A stretch of 64,000 nucleotides of DNA from Blautia sp. Marseille-P3201T (lineage in GTDB: Bacteria; Bacillota; Clostridia; Lachnospirales; Lachnospiraceae). The stretch is taken from positions 62,001 through 126,000 of the forward strand of contig NZ_LT635466.1 of the NCBI RefSeq assembly GCF_900120295.1. The letters run 5' to 3'. The notes under the pieces were generated by a model that was not told where the DNA came from, searched no databases, and worked only from the letters and a program-made list of their open reading frames with translations. Shown one piece after another: positions 41,536 through 50,427 of the stretch. Positions within the stretch are counted from its first letter, which is position 1, and the number at the start of each line of letters is the position of its first letter. A program made the translations under genes and the position numbers.

Positions 41536-43746
41536 TTAAATTTTTTTCAATTTTGCAAAGGATGCAAACATTTTCTTCACACCGACTTTATCAAAATTCA
41601 CAGTTACCTCGTAATCTCTGCCGCCTTCTGTAATATCCGTCACCACACCTGCTCCAAACTTAATATGTTTTACCGTGTCACCCACTCCGTAGTCAAGCCC
41701 CTGCGCTTTTTTCACCTCAAACTGTTTTGGTATAAATGCAGGCTGTTTAAATGCCTGTTTCATCTGCTGATAAGATGTTGGCATTGGTATTTCTTTTAAT
41801 TTTTTCTCTGGAAACTCTCTTCCCAGTTCCACTAACTCTCTTGGAATTTCTTTAATAAAGCGGGATACCTTATTATATTGTGTTTCCCCCCTGATCATTC
41901 TCTGCTGTGCACATGTCAAAGTTAAATCTTTCATGGCTCTTGTAATTCCAACATAGCAAAGCCGTCTTTCTTCCTCAATTTCCGTAGGGTCATCTGCTGT
42001 AATTGTCATATAGCTTGGGAAAATACCATCTTCCATACCTGCAAGATACACATAAGGAAATTCCAAACCCTTGGCACTGTGTAAGGTCATTAAAAGTACC
42101 TGATTATCATCGCCATCCACAGAGTCAATATCTGCTACCAGTGCTACTTCCTCTAAAAATCCGGATAAAGTAGGAGTTTCATTTTCTTCCTCATAGGAAA
42201 CTACCTTTGTAATCAACTCGTCAATATTTTCAATTCTAGCCTCTGCTTCATCTGTGCCTTCATTTCGCAGTTCTTCCACATACCCTGTACTTTCTATAAT
42301 ATCCTTTAAAAGCTCGGAAGGTGAAAGAAATTCCTGCTTACTTCTCAATGTTTGAATAAAAGTAACAAAAGGCTCTACTTTCACGGCTGCTCTGCCAATA
42401 GATGGAATTTGTTCTGCCTCCCGAAGTGCATCGTAAAATCCCATTCCTCTTTCGCTGGCATAATCCTGTACACGACTTAAAGTAGTGGCTCCAATTCCTC
42501 TTTTCGGCACATTAATAATTCTTCTCACTGCCAAATCATCTTTTGCATTATCTACTGTTTTTAAATATGCCAGCAAATCTTTAATTTCCTTTCTGGCATA
42601 GAAGTTTACACCACCTACCAGCTTATACGGAATATTCGCCATCAAAAGTTTTTCTTCAAAAAGACGGGACTGGGCATTTGTTCTGTACAATACAGCAAAG
42701 TCACGATACTCTCCATCGCCTTCCCGTACCTTTTTGCTGATTTCTCCGACCACATATTCTGCCTCTTCATAGGCATTCATAAACTGTCTGAAATGAAGCT
42801 TTTCACCTTCTTCATTCTCTGTCCAAAGAGTTTTTCTCTTTCTCTCCATATTATTTTGAATAACCTGATTTGCTGCATTTAAAATATTCTGCGTTGAACG
42901 GTAATTCTGTTCCAGACGAATAACTTTTGCATTGGAAAATACCTTTTCAAATCCTAAAATATTTCCGATATTTGCTCCTCTGAACTTGTAAATCGACTGG
43001 TCATCATCCCCGACTACACAGAGATTTTGATATTTACTTGCTAAAAGGCTTACAAATTTAAACTGTGCTGTATTGGTATCCTGATATTCATCTACCATAA
43101 TATAACGGAAACGCTCCTGAAAATATTCCAGCACATCAGGACAGGACTGAAAAAGCTCTACGGTTTTTACAATTAAATCATCAAAATCCAGTGCATTATT
43201 TTTTTTCAATTCCTTTTGATATTCCTTGTATGCCAAAGTAATTTTCTTCTTAGAAAAATCTGCCATATTTTGTAATTCATATTCTTCCGGACTGATTAAT
43301 TCATCTTTCGCGGAAGAAATCGCTGCCAAAATTGCTTTTTCTTTATAAACTTTTGTATCAATATTGAGACGCTTACAAATATCCTTCATCAATGTTTTCT
43401 GGTCATCTGCATCATAGATCGTAAAATTTGTATCATATCCCAAGCGGTCGATAAAACGGCGAAGCATTCGCACACAGCTGGAATGGAAAGTAGATACCCA
43501 AATACTTTCCGCACCAAATCCCACGATTTTATCCACCCTTTCACGCATCTCACCTGCTGCTTTATTTGTAAAGGTAATTGCCATAATATTCCATGGATTT
43601 ACACCCTTTTCTTCTATTAAATAAGCAATTCTATGTGTAAGAACCCTTGTCTTTCCTGAACCGGCTCCTGCCAGAATAAGTACAGGTCCTTCTGTATGAA
43701 AAACAGCCTCTCTTTGTTCTGTATTTAATGTATCATAGATACTCAT
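41536..43746 (-). CDS. pcrA: ATP-dependent DNA helicase PcrA (UvrD/Rep superfamily 1)
   Basis: A 3'-5' helicase for repair and rolling-circle replication, 736 aa. Motifs in order: Q-motif NTEQREAV, Walker A AGAGSGKT, AITFTNKAAGEMRERV, MVDEYQDTNTAQ, VGDDDQSIYKFRGA, LEQNYRST, MTLHSAKGLEFPYVYL and CYVGITRAMKDLTLT. The C-terminal VGDTVKHIKFGAGVVTDI is the Tudor-like RNA-polymerase-binding domain of PcrA. The length is normal. Confidence 0.96.
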   Translation of the reverse strand: MSIYDTLNTEQREAVFHTEGPVLILAGAGSGKTRVLTHRIAYLIEEKGVNPWNIMAITFTNKAAGEMRERVDKIVGFGAESIWVSTFHSSCVRMLRRFIDRLGYDTNFTIYDADDQKTLMKDICKRLNIDTKVYKEKAILAAISSAKDELISPEEYELQNMADFSKKKITLAYKEYQKELKKNNALDFDDLIVKTVELFQSCPDVLEYFQERFRYIMVDEYQDTNTAQFKFVSLLASKYQNLCVVGDDDQSIYKFRGANIGNILGFEKVFSNAKVIRLEQNYRSTQNILNAANQVIQNNMERKRKTLWTENEEGEKLHFRQFMNAYEEAEYVVGEISKKVREGDGEYRDFAVLYRTNAQSRLFEEKLLMANIPYKLVGGVNFYARKEIKDLLAYLKTVDNAKDDLAVRRIINVPKRGIGATTLSRVQDYASERGMGFYDALREAEQIPSIGRAAVKVEPFVTFIQTLRSKQEFLSPSELLKDIIESTGYVEELRNEGTDEAEARIENIDELITKVVSYEEENETPTLSGFLEEVALVADIDSVDGDDNQVLLMTLHSAKGLEFPYVYLAGMEDGIFPSYMTITADDPTEIEEERRLCYVGITRAMKDLTLTCAQQRMIRGETQYNKVSRFIKEIPRELVELGREFPEKKLKEIPMPTSYQQMKQAFKQPAFIPKQFEVKKAQGLDYGVGDTVKHIKFGAGVVTDITEGGRDYEVTVNFDKVGVKKMFASFAKLKKI

Positions 43747-43927
43747 TTTTATTTATCCTCCATTTAAACTCCTGTTACAATCAAAACATTTGTTCTTCTA
43801 ATATAACATATCTTTTTTTAACAACGCAAGTACAAAAAGTCTGTCAACTTGATTTCTTTTTCAAATCTGAAATACCCTCTTTACAAATAGTATTCAAAAC
43901 CATATAATAGGGAGTAGAGGTGATAAC

Positions 43928-44539
43928 ATGACGATAGACACAAAAGATATTTTAAACAGCATATTAGCCAGTATTTCACGGATTGACTATATCAAACCTG
44001 AAGAAATCCCCGGCATTGATTTATATATGGACCAGGTCACAACATTCATGGAAAACCACTTATCTTCTTCCAAGCGTCATCCTGAAGATAAAGTATTAAC
44101 AAAAACCATGATTAACAACTATGCCAAAAATCATTTGCTTCCCCCTCCTGTAAAGAAAAAATATTCTCGGGAACATATTTTGATGCTGACATTTATCTAT
44201 TATTTTAAAAATATTATGTCCATCAATGACATACAAGTTCTTTTAGGGCCTATTGCCGAGGAATTTTTTCCGGGAAATGGCAGTTTAAAATTAACAGAAG
44301 TATATCAGGAAATTATGGATTTGGAGTTAGAACAGATTGAGCCACTTATAAAGGACGTTACCAGAAAATTCAATAAAGCCCGGTCTTCTTTCTCTGATGC
44401 AGATGAAAAAGAACAGGATTTTCTTCAAAAATTTGCCTTTATCTGTATGTTAAGCTTTGACGTTTATGTAAAAAAACAGGTCATCGAAAATCTCATTGAC
44501 CAGATGGCAACACAAGACCCCTCCAAAAATCAAGACTGA
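43928..44539 (+). CDS. DUF1836 domain-containing protein
   Basis: A 203-aa cytoplasmic protein with the DUF1836 core: LTKTMINNYAKNHLLPPPVKKKYSREHILMLTFIYYFKNIMSINDIQVLL, which resembles a MerR-like winged helix. It is probably a regulator, but no target is known. Divergent from pcrA, it converges on the TrpR-like gene at a shared terminator. Confidence 0.85.
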   Translation: MTIDTKDILNSILASISRIDYIKPEEIPGIDLYMDQVTTFMENHLSSSKRHPEDKVLTKTMINNYAKNHLLPPPVKKKYSREHILMLTFIYYFKNIMSINDIQVLLGPIAEEFFPGNGSLKLTEVYQEIMDLELEQIEPLIKDVTRKFNKARSSFSDADEKEQDFLQKFAFICMLSFDVYVKKQVIENLIDQMATQDPSKNQD

Positions 44540-44563
44540 TTTTCTATATGAAAAGTGTAAAAA

Positions 44564-44610
44564 AGCTGTGACATAAGTCATTCTGTTTACCAGCCACCTA
44601 TGCCACAGCT
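44564..44610. terminator. Bidirectional terminator
   Basis: AGCTGTGACATA (44564-44575) pairs with TATGCCACAGCT (44599-44610) with one mismatch; CCTTTTTTAT follows on plus and TTTTTTACAC on minus. It separates two convergent genes. Confidence 0.82.
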
Positions 44611-44616
44611 CCTTTT

Positions 44617-44907
44617 TTATTTTTCTTCTACTCTTTCAAATACCATGTCATATCCGTCATTTCCATAATTCAGACTTCTATTAACACGGCTGATTGTTGC
44701 GGTAGATGCCCCTGTTTTTTCTGAAATTTCCAGATAGGTTCTCTTTTCTTTCAACATTTTCGCCACTTCAAAACGCTGAGATAAAGATAAAATTTCATTC
44801 ACAGTACAAACATCTTCAAAAAACAGATAACATTCTTCTCTGTTTTTTAAACTTAAAATTGCATCAAACAGTGAATCAACAGCCTCTGTGTGAATTTTTT
44901 TACTCAT
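44617..44907 (-). CDS. YerC/YecD family TrpR-like DNA-binding protein
   Basis: A 96-aa Trp-repressor-fold protein. The helix-turn-helix TYLEISEKTGASTATISRVNRSLNYGNDGY and the preceding ILSLSQRFEVAKMLKEKRTY are diagnostic of the YerC/YecD family (TIGR02531). It is probably a regulator; tryptophan dependence is not established for this branch. Confidence 0.9.
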   Translation of the reverse strand: MSKKIHTEAVDSLFDAILSLKNREECYLFFEDVCTVNEILSLSQRFEVAKMLKEKRTYLEISEKTGASTATISRVNRSLNYGNDGYDMVFERVEEK

Positions 44908-45000
44908 ATTTCAATTCTCCTTACATTTTAGTGTGCACCCCATTCTTCCTATATATAGTAGCACAGTAAATTTTTAAAGTAAAGAAAAGTTACCAATTTT

Positions 45001-45723
45001 TTATAAATTTTTATATTTATTGACGTATTTTTTCAATTCACATACACTCCTGTTCACTACTAAGTCCTCCGGGAAAGCAATTTCGTCAAAAATCTCCTGT
45101 GCATACTTGTGAAATCCCACTAAAGTATCTGTATGTGCATCACTGTTTACCACTACCGGAACCTGATATTCCATACAATAGCCCAGCATAGTTTTTACAT
45201 TCTCTGCTCCGCCTTGTCTTGTACATCTGGGATCCAGAGAATTATTATTCACTTCCAAAAGAATTCCATATTCCTTGGCTGCCTGTACCAATGCCAGATA
45301 ATCCACCGGATACCGCCCATCATCCGGATGCCCGATAATATCCACATAAGGTTTTTTCATAACTTCAATGTATGCCTGTGTATTTTCCTCTCTCGTTCCT
45401 GGTTTTATACAGGGAATATGAAGACTTGCAATAATAATATCCAGCTTTTTTCGAAGATTTTCATCTAAATCCATGTTTCCTCTACTGTCCAAAATATTGA
45501 CTTCGCTTCCAAGTAAGAGCTCTATTCCATACATTTCCCGCTCCACCATTTTCAGGTTTTGAAAATAATATTCGTGGCATGTTCCCGGCATAGCCATAGC
45601 ATGTTCTGTAATCCCTAAAAGCTCCAATCCTTTCTCGGATGCCGCTTTCGCCATTTCCCGCATGGTATTATAAGCATGTCCGCTGGCAATGGTATGTGTA
45701 TGCACATCTAATACATATTTCAT
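45001..45723 (-). CDS. PHP-domain phosphatase, YcdX-like
   Basis: A 240-aa metal-dependent hydrolase. Metal-ligand motifs are VHTHT, ITEH, GSEVNI, ASLH, IIGHPDD, LEVNNNS and NSDAH, matching trinuclear-zinc YcdX-like PHP phosphatases. The in vivo substrate is unknown. It stands alone, with xylB convergent-free upstream sequence and a terminator at 45758-45810 separating it from the pentose operon. Confidence 0.88.
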   Translation of the reverse strand: MKYVLDVHTHTIASGHAYNTMREMAKAASEKGLELLGITEHAMAMPGTCHEYYFQNLKMVEREMYGIELLLGSEVNILDSRGNMDLDENLRKKLDIIIASLHIPCIKPGTREENTQAYIEVMKKPYVDIIGHPDDGRYPVDYLALVQAAKEYGILLEVNNNSLDPRCTRQGGAENVKTMLGYCMEYQVPVVVNSDAHTDTLVGFHKYAQEIFDEIAFPEDLVVNRSVCELKKYVNKYKNL

Positions 45724-45757
45724 TTCCTATTCCTCCCTGCATTTTTCTGATTTTAGA

Positions 45758-45810
45758 AAAAGAGACTATTGCATAAACAGAAATATGCTCTCAATGCAAC
45801 AGCCTCTTTT
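45758..45810 (-). terminator. Terminator of the pentose operon
   Basis: AAAAGAGACTATTGCAT (45758-45774) pairs with ATGCAACAGCCTCTTTT (45794-45810) with two mismatches; TTTTCTAAAATC follows on the minus strand. Confidence 0.75.
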
Positions 45811-45818
45811 ACAAAATT

Positions 45819-47288
45819 TTATACAATTTCTTCAAATAATTCCTTTACTGCCGGATAGATTTTTGCAAATTTACGATATTTTTCCTCGTATTTTGCAGCT
45901 AATTCCGGTTCAGGCTCTATAGTATCAATAACTTTTACAATTTTTTCTGCTGCTTCCTCTACAGACGCAAATTCCCCATTAGCAACTGCCGCCAGCATGG
46001 CTCCGCCTAAAGCAGGTCCTTCTTCTGACTCAATAATATCTACTTTAATATTTAAAACATTTGCAATTATTTTTCTCCAAAGAGGGCTCTTAGCGCCACC
46101 GCCACAGATTTTTGTTCTTTCGATTTTAATCCCCAGAGATTTTGCCACTTCAAAAGAATCACGAATTGCAAAAGCAACTCCTTCTAAAACAGCCTGTGTC
46201 ATGTCAGCTCTTGTTGTATCCATAGTAAGACCAATAAAAGTTCCTCTTGCATTTGGATTGTTGTGAGGAGAACGTTCTCCCATCAGATATGGAAGAAAGT
46301 ATACCTTATTTTCCCCCAGCTTGTCAATCTCTGCCTGTTCTTTTCCGTAATCCTTTGTACCAATAATTTCATCCATCCACCACTTATTACAAGAAGCAGC
46401 GCTTAACATACATCCCATCAAATGATAATTTCCGTCTGCATGAGCAAATGCATGCAGTGCATTGTTTGGGTCAACTCCAAATTCTTTGCTGGAAATAAAA
46501 ATTGTTCCACTTGTTCCAAGAGAAATATTACATCTTCCATCTCCTACAGTACCTGTTCCTACTGCTGCAGCTGCATTATCCCCTGCTCCGGCCACAATTT
46601 TACATGTTTCAGAAATCTGAAGTTCTTCTGCCAGTTCTTTTTTTAATGTCCCCACAGTTTCATAACTCTCAAATAATGTAGGCATCTGTTCTTCTGTGAT
46701 GCCACAGATTTCCAGCATTTCTTTAGACCAGCATCTGTTTTTTACATCAAGGAGTAACATCCCTGATGCGTCAGACATATCACAGCAATGAACACCGGAA
46801 AGTCTGTATGCCAGATAGTCTTTTGGAAGCATGATTTTTCTGATTTTTTTGAAGTTCTCCGGCTCATTTTCTTTTACCCACAAAATTTTAGGAGCTGTAA
46901 ATCCTGCAAAAGCAATATTTGCTGTATAATCAGATAATTTATCTTTTCCAATTACCTGATTTAAATAATCTGTTTCTTTTTGTGTTCTTCCATCATTCCA
47001 CAAAATTGCCGGACGAATAACTTCATCATTCTCATCCAAAATTACAAGGCCATGCATCTGTCCTCCAAAGCTGATACCTGCCACCTGGCTTTTATCACAT
47101 TCTGCCGTCAATTCCTTAATTCCTTCTAAGCTCTGTTTCCACCAGTCCTCCGGGTTCTGCTCAGACCAGCCCGGCTTAGGAAAACACAATGGATATTCCT
47201 TTGATACAATTTTCTCAATTTTCCCTGTTTCATTCATTAAAAGCAACTTTACTGCTGAAGTTCCTAAATCTACTCCAATATATAACAT
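45819..47288 (-). CDS. xylB: Xylulokinase
   Basis: A FGGY-family carbohydrate kinase, 489 aa from the ATG at 47288 (AGGAGG six nt upstream). It has the phosphate-1 motif YIGVDLGTSAVKLLL, GGQMHGLVILD with the substrate-contacting residues, ILWNDGRTQKE, AGAGDNAAAAVGTGTV, SLGTSGTI and ICGGGAKSPLWRKIIANVL. It phosphorylates D-xylulose or a similar ketose. It is third after DUF4867 and a FucI-fold isomerase, whose product it should use. Confidence 0.93.
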   Translation of the reverse strand: MLYIGVDLGTSAVKLLLMNETGKIEKIVSKEYPLCFPKPGWSEQNPEDWWKQSLEGIKELTAECDKSQVAGISFGGQMHGLVILDENDEVIRPAILWNDGRTQKETDYLNQVIGKDKLSDYTANIAFAGFTAPKILWVKENEPENFKKIRKIMLPKDYLAYRLSGVHCCDMSDASGMLLLDVKNRCWSKEMLEICGITEEQMPTLFESYETVGTLKKELAEELQISETCKIVAGAGDNAAAAVGTGTVGDGRCNISLGTSGTIFISSKEFGVDPNNALHAFAHADGNYHLMGCMLSAASCNKWWMDEIIGTKDYGKEQAEIDKLGENKVYFLPYLMGERSPHNNPNARGTFIGLTMDTTRADMTQAVLEGVAFAIRDSFEVAKSLGIKIERTKICGGGAKSPLWRKIIANVLNIKVDIIESEEGPALGGAMLAAVANGEFASVEEAAEKIVKVIDTIEPEPELAAKYEEKYRKFAKIYPAVKELFEEIV

Positions 47289-47311
47289 AACAAACCTCCT
47301 ATGAAACAATG

Positions 47312-47337
47312 GAGGCTGCCCATAGAAAGACAGCCTC
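47312..47337 (-). terminator. Attenuator-like hairpin between isomerase and xylB
   Basis: GAGGCTG (47312-47318) pairs with CAGCCTC (47331-47337). The minus-strand run after it is CATTGTTTCATAGG, with only a weak T-tract, so partial termination or an RNA-stability role is likelier than a full stop. Confidence 0.45.
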
Positions 47338-47377
47338 TGTAATTATGTCAAAATATCAATATGTATTTCCAATTATT

Positions 47378-48856
47378 TTATGCAAATGGGTTTTCTGTTG
47401 GGTATAAAGCGCCTTTTGGCTGGTTATAGTTAATTTCATCAACTTCCACACCTAAGAATTTAAATACTTCAAACAATGTTTTTCCGTAATGTCCGAAAGC
47501 AACTGCTCCATGATGAGGATAATTTTTCTCAATCAGAACATGACGATAAAAACGTCCCATTTCAGGAATTGCAAAAATACCAATTCCTCCAAAGCTCTGT
47601 GTTGCTACCGGCAGAACTTCTCCCTGTGCAATGTATGCACGAAGTTTGCAGTCTGCTGTACTCTGTAAACGATAGAAAGTAATATCTCCAGGAATAATAT
47701 CTCCTTCCAGAGTACCCTGTGTTACTTCTTCCGGCAATGTTCTTGCCATAATCATCTGATACTTCATAGAACATGCTGTCAGCTTACTTGCTGCTGTGTT
47801 TCCACAATGAAATCCCATAAAAGTATCTTTTTGTGTATAGTTATATTTATTTTTGATTTCTTCATCATAAATATAAGCCGGTACTGTATTGTTAATATCC
47901 AGCAATGTAACGGTATCCTGACTGATAACTGTACCAATGTATTCACTTAATGTTCCCCAGATATCTACTTCACAGGAAACAGGAATTCCTCTGTCTGTCA
48001 GACGGCTATTTACATAACATGGTACAAATCCAAACTGTGTCTGGAATGCAGGCCAGCATTTTGTTGTAAGTGTCACATATTTTCTGCTGCCTTTGTGTGC
48101 TTCTACCCAGTCTAATAATGTAATTTCATACTGAGCAAGCTTAGGCAGAATTTCAGGTTTCATATTTCCTTCGCCTAACTCTGCTTCCATTTCTTTTACA
48201 ACGTCAGGAATACGTGGGTCATCTGCATGTTTGTTAAATGCTTCAAATAAATCAAGTTCAGAGTTTTCTTCAATTTCTACACCTAAATCATATAATCTCT
48301 TAATTGGTGCATTACAAGCAAGGAAGTTTGCAGGTCTTGGACCAAAGCTGATGATTTTCAGATTTTTCAGAGCAACAACAGCTCTTGCAATCGGAGCAAA
48401 TTCGTTAATCATTTCTGCAACTTCTTCTGCTGTTCCTACCGGATATTCCGGAATATATGCATGCAGATTACGCAGTTTTAAATTATAGCTGGCATTTAAC
48501 ATACCACAGTAAGCATCACCTCTGCCCTGTACCAGATTTCCTTCTTCTGCTGCAGCAACAACCATAGACGGACCATGAAAAGCTTTTACTAACATAGTTT
48601 CTTCTGTTTCCGGACCAAAGTTTCCAAGATAAACAACCTGTGCATTACAGCCTGCCTCTCTTAATTCCTTTGCTGCCTTTAACATATCTGTTTCACTTTC
48701 TACTACAGTAGGACATTCAAAAATTTCCCCATTAAAGTTTTTCTTATAAGCTTCTACAACTGCTTTTCTTCTGTTTTCAGATAAAGACATAGGGAAACAG
48801 TCACGGCTTACTGCAACAATACCTAATTTTAATTCCGGCATATTTGATAAATTCAT
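47378..48856 (-). CDS. L-fucose/L-arabinose isomerase-fold sugar isomerase
   Basis: A 492-aa protein of the L-fucose isomerase family, which converts aldoses to ketoses with Mn2+. It starts LKLGIVAVSRDCFPMSLSE and has KIISFGPRPANFLACNAP, CWPAFQTQFGFVPCYVNSRLTDRGIPVSCEVDIWG (metal-ligand region), GFHCGNTAASKL and a C-terminal NYPHHGAVAFGHYGKTLFEVFKFLGV. With xylulokinase downstream and no XylA nearby, an aldopentose (xylose, arabinose or lyxose) is the likely substrate. The start has an AAAGGA-type site. Confidence 0.87.
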   Translation of the reverse strand: MNLSNMPELKLGIVAVSRDCFPMSLSENRRKAVVEAYKKNFNGEIFECPTVVESETDMLKAAKELREAGCNAQVVYLGNFGPETEETMLVKAFHGPSMVVAAAEEGNLVQGRGDAYCGMLNASYNLKLRNLHAYIPEYPVGTAEEVAEMINEFAPIARAVVALKNLKIISFGPRPANFLACNAPIKRLYDLGVEIEENSELDLFEAFNKHADDPRIPDVVKEMEAELGEGNMKPEILPKLAQYEITLLDWVEAHKGSRKYVTLTTKCWPAFQTQFGFVPCYVNSRLTDRGIPVSCEVDIWGTLSEYIGTVISQDTVTLLDINNTVPAYIYDEEIKNKYNYTQKDTFMGFHCGNTAASKLTACSMKYQMIMARTLPEEVTQGTLEGDIIPGDITFYRLQSTADCKLRAYIAQGEVLPVATQSFGGIGIFAIPEMGRFYRHVLIEKNYPHHGAVAFGHYGKTLFEVFKFLGVEVDEINYNQPKGALYPTENPFA

Positions 48857-48879
48857 GTTTCTTTCCTCCTGAAAATATT

Positions 48880-49497
48880 TTATTCTACTGAAAGGTTTTC
48901 ACCTTTTAATCCTACAAATGCTCCCTCAATTTTTGCATCTTCATGAGCAATTAACCATTTATTTCTGGCAAATAACAGCTGATCTTCTTTCACATTTTCC
49001 TGCGTTTTTTCAATCTCTGTATTTGTTCCTTTTGGTAAAACAACTGCTGTAGAGAATTTTTCTCCATTTGCGTTACATGGCGCATAGTGCAGTGTAGTTG
49101 CATAAACTTCTACAATCGTTCCTGCCGGAATGAAAAAGGCTTCTATTTTTTCCGTATCGTAACTCTTGTCTTCTTCAATATCCTGTTCCTTTCCCAGCAA
49201 TAAAATCATATCTGTCAGCGCCACATTTACTTCCGAATCTCTGTGATATTCAACAGCATTTAGAAGTACATTACTGCCATTACAATATCCGATTTGTATC
49301 GGCATACCGCCATACAAGCTGTAGGCAATTTTTTTTGCACTTTCACATGCTTCCAGTTTTGCATCAGAAGCCACATAAACTACGTCTTCAGGCTTCGGTG
49401 TTTCTCTTAACACATCCAATAAATCTGATACATCAATACCTGTTATTACCCTTCCGTAAGCTTTAAAGTTCGGGTGGGAAACCTGTAAAATTTCCAT
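48880..49497 (-). CDS. DUF4867 family protein
   Basis: A 205-aa protein of DUF4867. The central region MPIQIGYCNGSNVLLNAVEYHRDSEVNVALTDMILLLGKEQDI and FFIPAGTIVEVYATTLHYAPC read like a cupin or ureidoglycolate-lyase-like barrel with conserved His/Glu residues. It is first in the operon with the isomerase and xylulokinase genes, suggesting a mutarotase, epimerase or isomerase step in the same sugar pathway; this is inference from position. Confidence 0.78.
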   Translation of the reverse strand: MEILQVSHPNFKAYGRVITGIDVSDLLDVLRETPKPEDVVYVASDAKLEACESAKKIAYSLYGGMPIQIGYCNGSNVLLNAVEYHRDSEVNVALTDMILLLGKEQDIEEDKSYDTEKIEAFFIPAGTIVEVYATTLHYAPCNANGEKFSTAVVLPKGTNTEIEKTQENVKEDQLLFARNKWLIAHEDAKIEGAFVGLKGENLSVE

Positions 49498-49520
49498 AAT
49501 ATAACCAAAACCTCCTCACT

Positions 49521-49560
49521 TAGTTTAGTCATTAAACTATATATTTATGCTAACATTATA
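49521..49560 (-). promoter_or_regulatory. Promoter -10 and operator-like palindrome of the pentose operon
   Basis: The minus-strand -10 TATAAT (49555-49560) is followed by the palindrome TAGTTTA-gtcat-TAAACTA (49521-49539) just before the DUF4867 ribosome site. TTAGTTT half-sites resemble Firmicutes XylR (ROK-family) operators. A repressor bound here would block transcription just after initiation. No good -35 was found. Confidence 0.55.
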
Positions 49561-49616
49561 CGTACAAAAAATCAAGTTGTTTTTCTTAAAAATGACATGT
49601 AAATTTCTACAAAAAA

Positions 49617-49656
49617 AGAGAGGATTTTTCAGGCAAATTTCCCTTGTTTCCTCTCT
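49617..49656 (-). terminator. Terminator of the solute-binding-protein gene
   Basis: AGAGAGGA (49617-49624) pairs with TCCTCTCT (49649-49656); TTTTTTTGTAG follows on the minus strand. Confidence 0.85.
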
Positions 49657-49661
49657 ACTTT

Positions 49662-50210
49662 TTATTGAACCGGAATAGTAATATCCTTTTCAAAATATTT
49701 TTTTGAAATTTCTCCAAGACTTCCATCTTTTCTAAGTTCTATCAGCTTTTCATTAATTTTCTCTGCCATAGGGTTGTTTTTCTTTGTAAACGCTGCAATT
49801 TTCGTATTGTCCGTATTTACACCTACAATATCCTCAATTTCTGAAATATCTGCATAAGCATCAGAATGGGAATAATGGCTCTCGTTCCAGTCTGCAAGAC
49901 CTACCGCCGATATTACACAATCATATAAATCCGCATCCAGAGATTTTAAAAGATTATCTTCCGATGTATCCACAATCTCCAGTTTCAATTCTAATCTCTC
50001 TGCTACTTTCTGTGCCACTTCAACTTCAAATCCTTCCGGCATACTGCTTTCCGGCGAAACATAACACATCTTATCCAGCTGCAGGTTCATTCCCACTTTT
50101 AGTGTTCCATTTTCTATAGGTCTGGCCTCACTTTTCCCTATACTGCAGCCGCTGAAACATAGGAGTATGACAGCCATTAAACAAACAAAGCTTTTGTATC
50201 TCTTTTTCAT
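49662..50210 (-). CDS. Amino-acid-type solute-binding lipoprotein, internally shortened
   Basis: A family-3 extracellular solute-binding protein, 182 aa from the ATG at 50210 (the frame extends to 50234). A lipoprotein signal (CLMAVILLCFSGC) precedes GTLKVGMNLQLDKMCYVSPESSMPEGFEVEVAQKVAERL and DCVISAVGLADWNE. After SHSDAYADISEIEDIVGV the sequence passes to NTKIAAFTKKNNPMAEKINEKL, so roughly 50-60 residues of the second lobe are missing compared with the usual ~250 aa. No permease or ATPase gene is adjacent. It may be a decayed or reduced receptor. Confidence 0.75.
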   Translation of the reverse strand: MKKRYKSFVCLMAVILLCFSGCSIGKSEARPIENGTLKVGMNLQLDKMCYVSPESSMPEGFEVEVAQKVAERLELKLEIVDTSEDNLLKSLDADLYDCVISAVGLADWNESHYSHSDAYADISEIEDIVGVNTDNTKIAAFTKKNNPMAEKINEKLIELRKDGSLGEISKKYFEKDITIPVQ

Positions 50211-50427
50211 AAACATTATCCTATTATCTTTCAAATTTATTTAAGTCCACATTAACACAAATAGAAAAGCTTTGTCAATGGCATATAACTTACGCTCTGT
50301 TACATTCCTTCCATAGAAAATTTTCTTTTTCCTCCCCTGATACTGTTATTTTCTGTCGCATTCTTTCTCTTGTAAAAGAATTTTCTTAATGGTATGATAT
50401 AAGAAGAATAAAAAGAGAGGATTTCTT

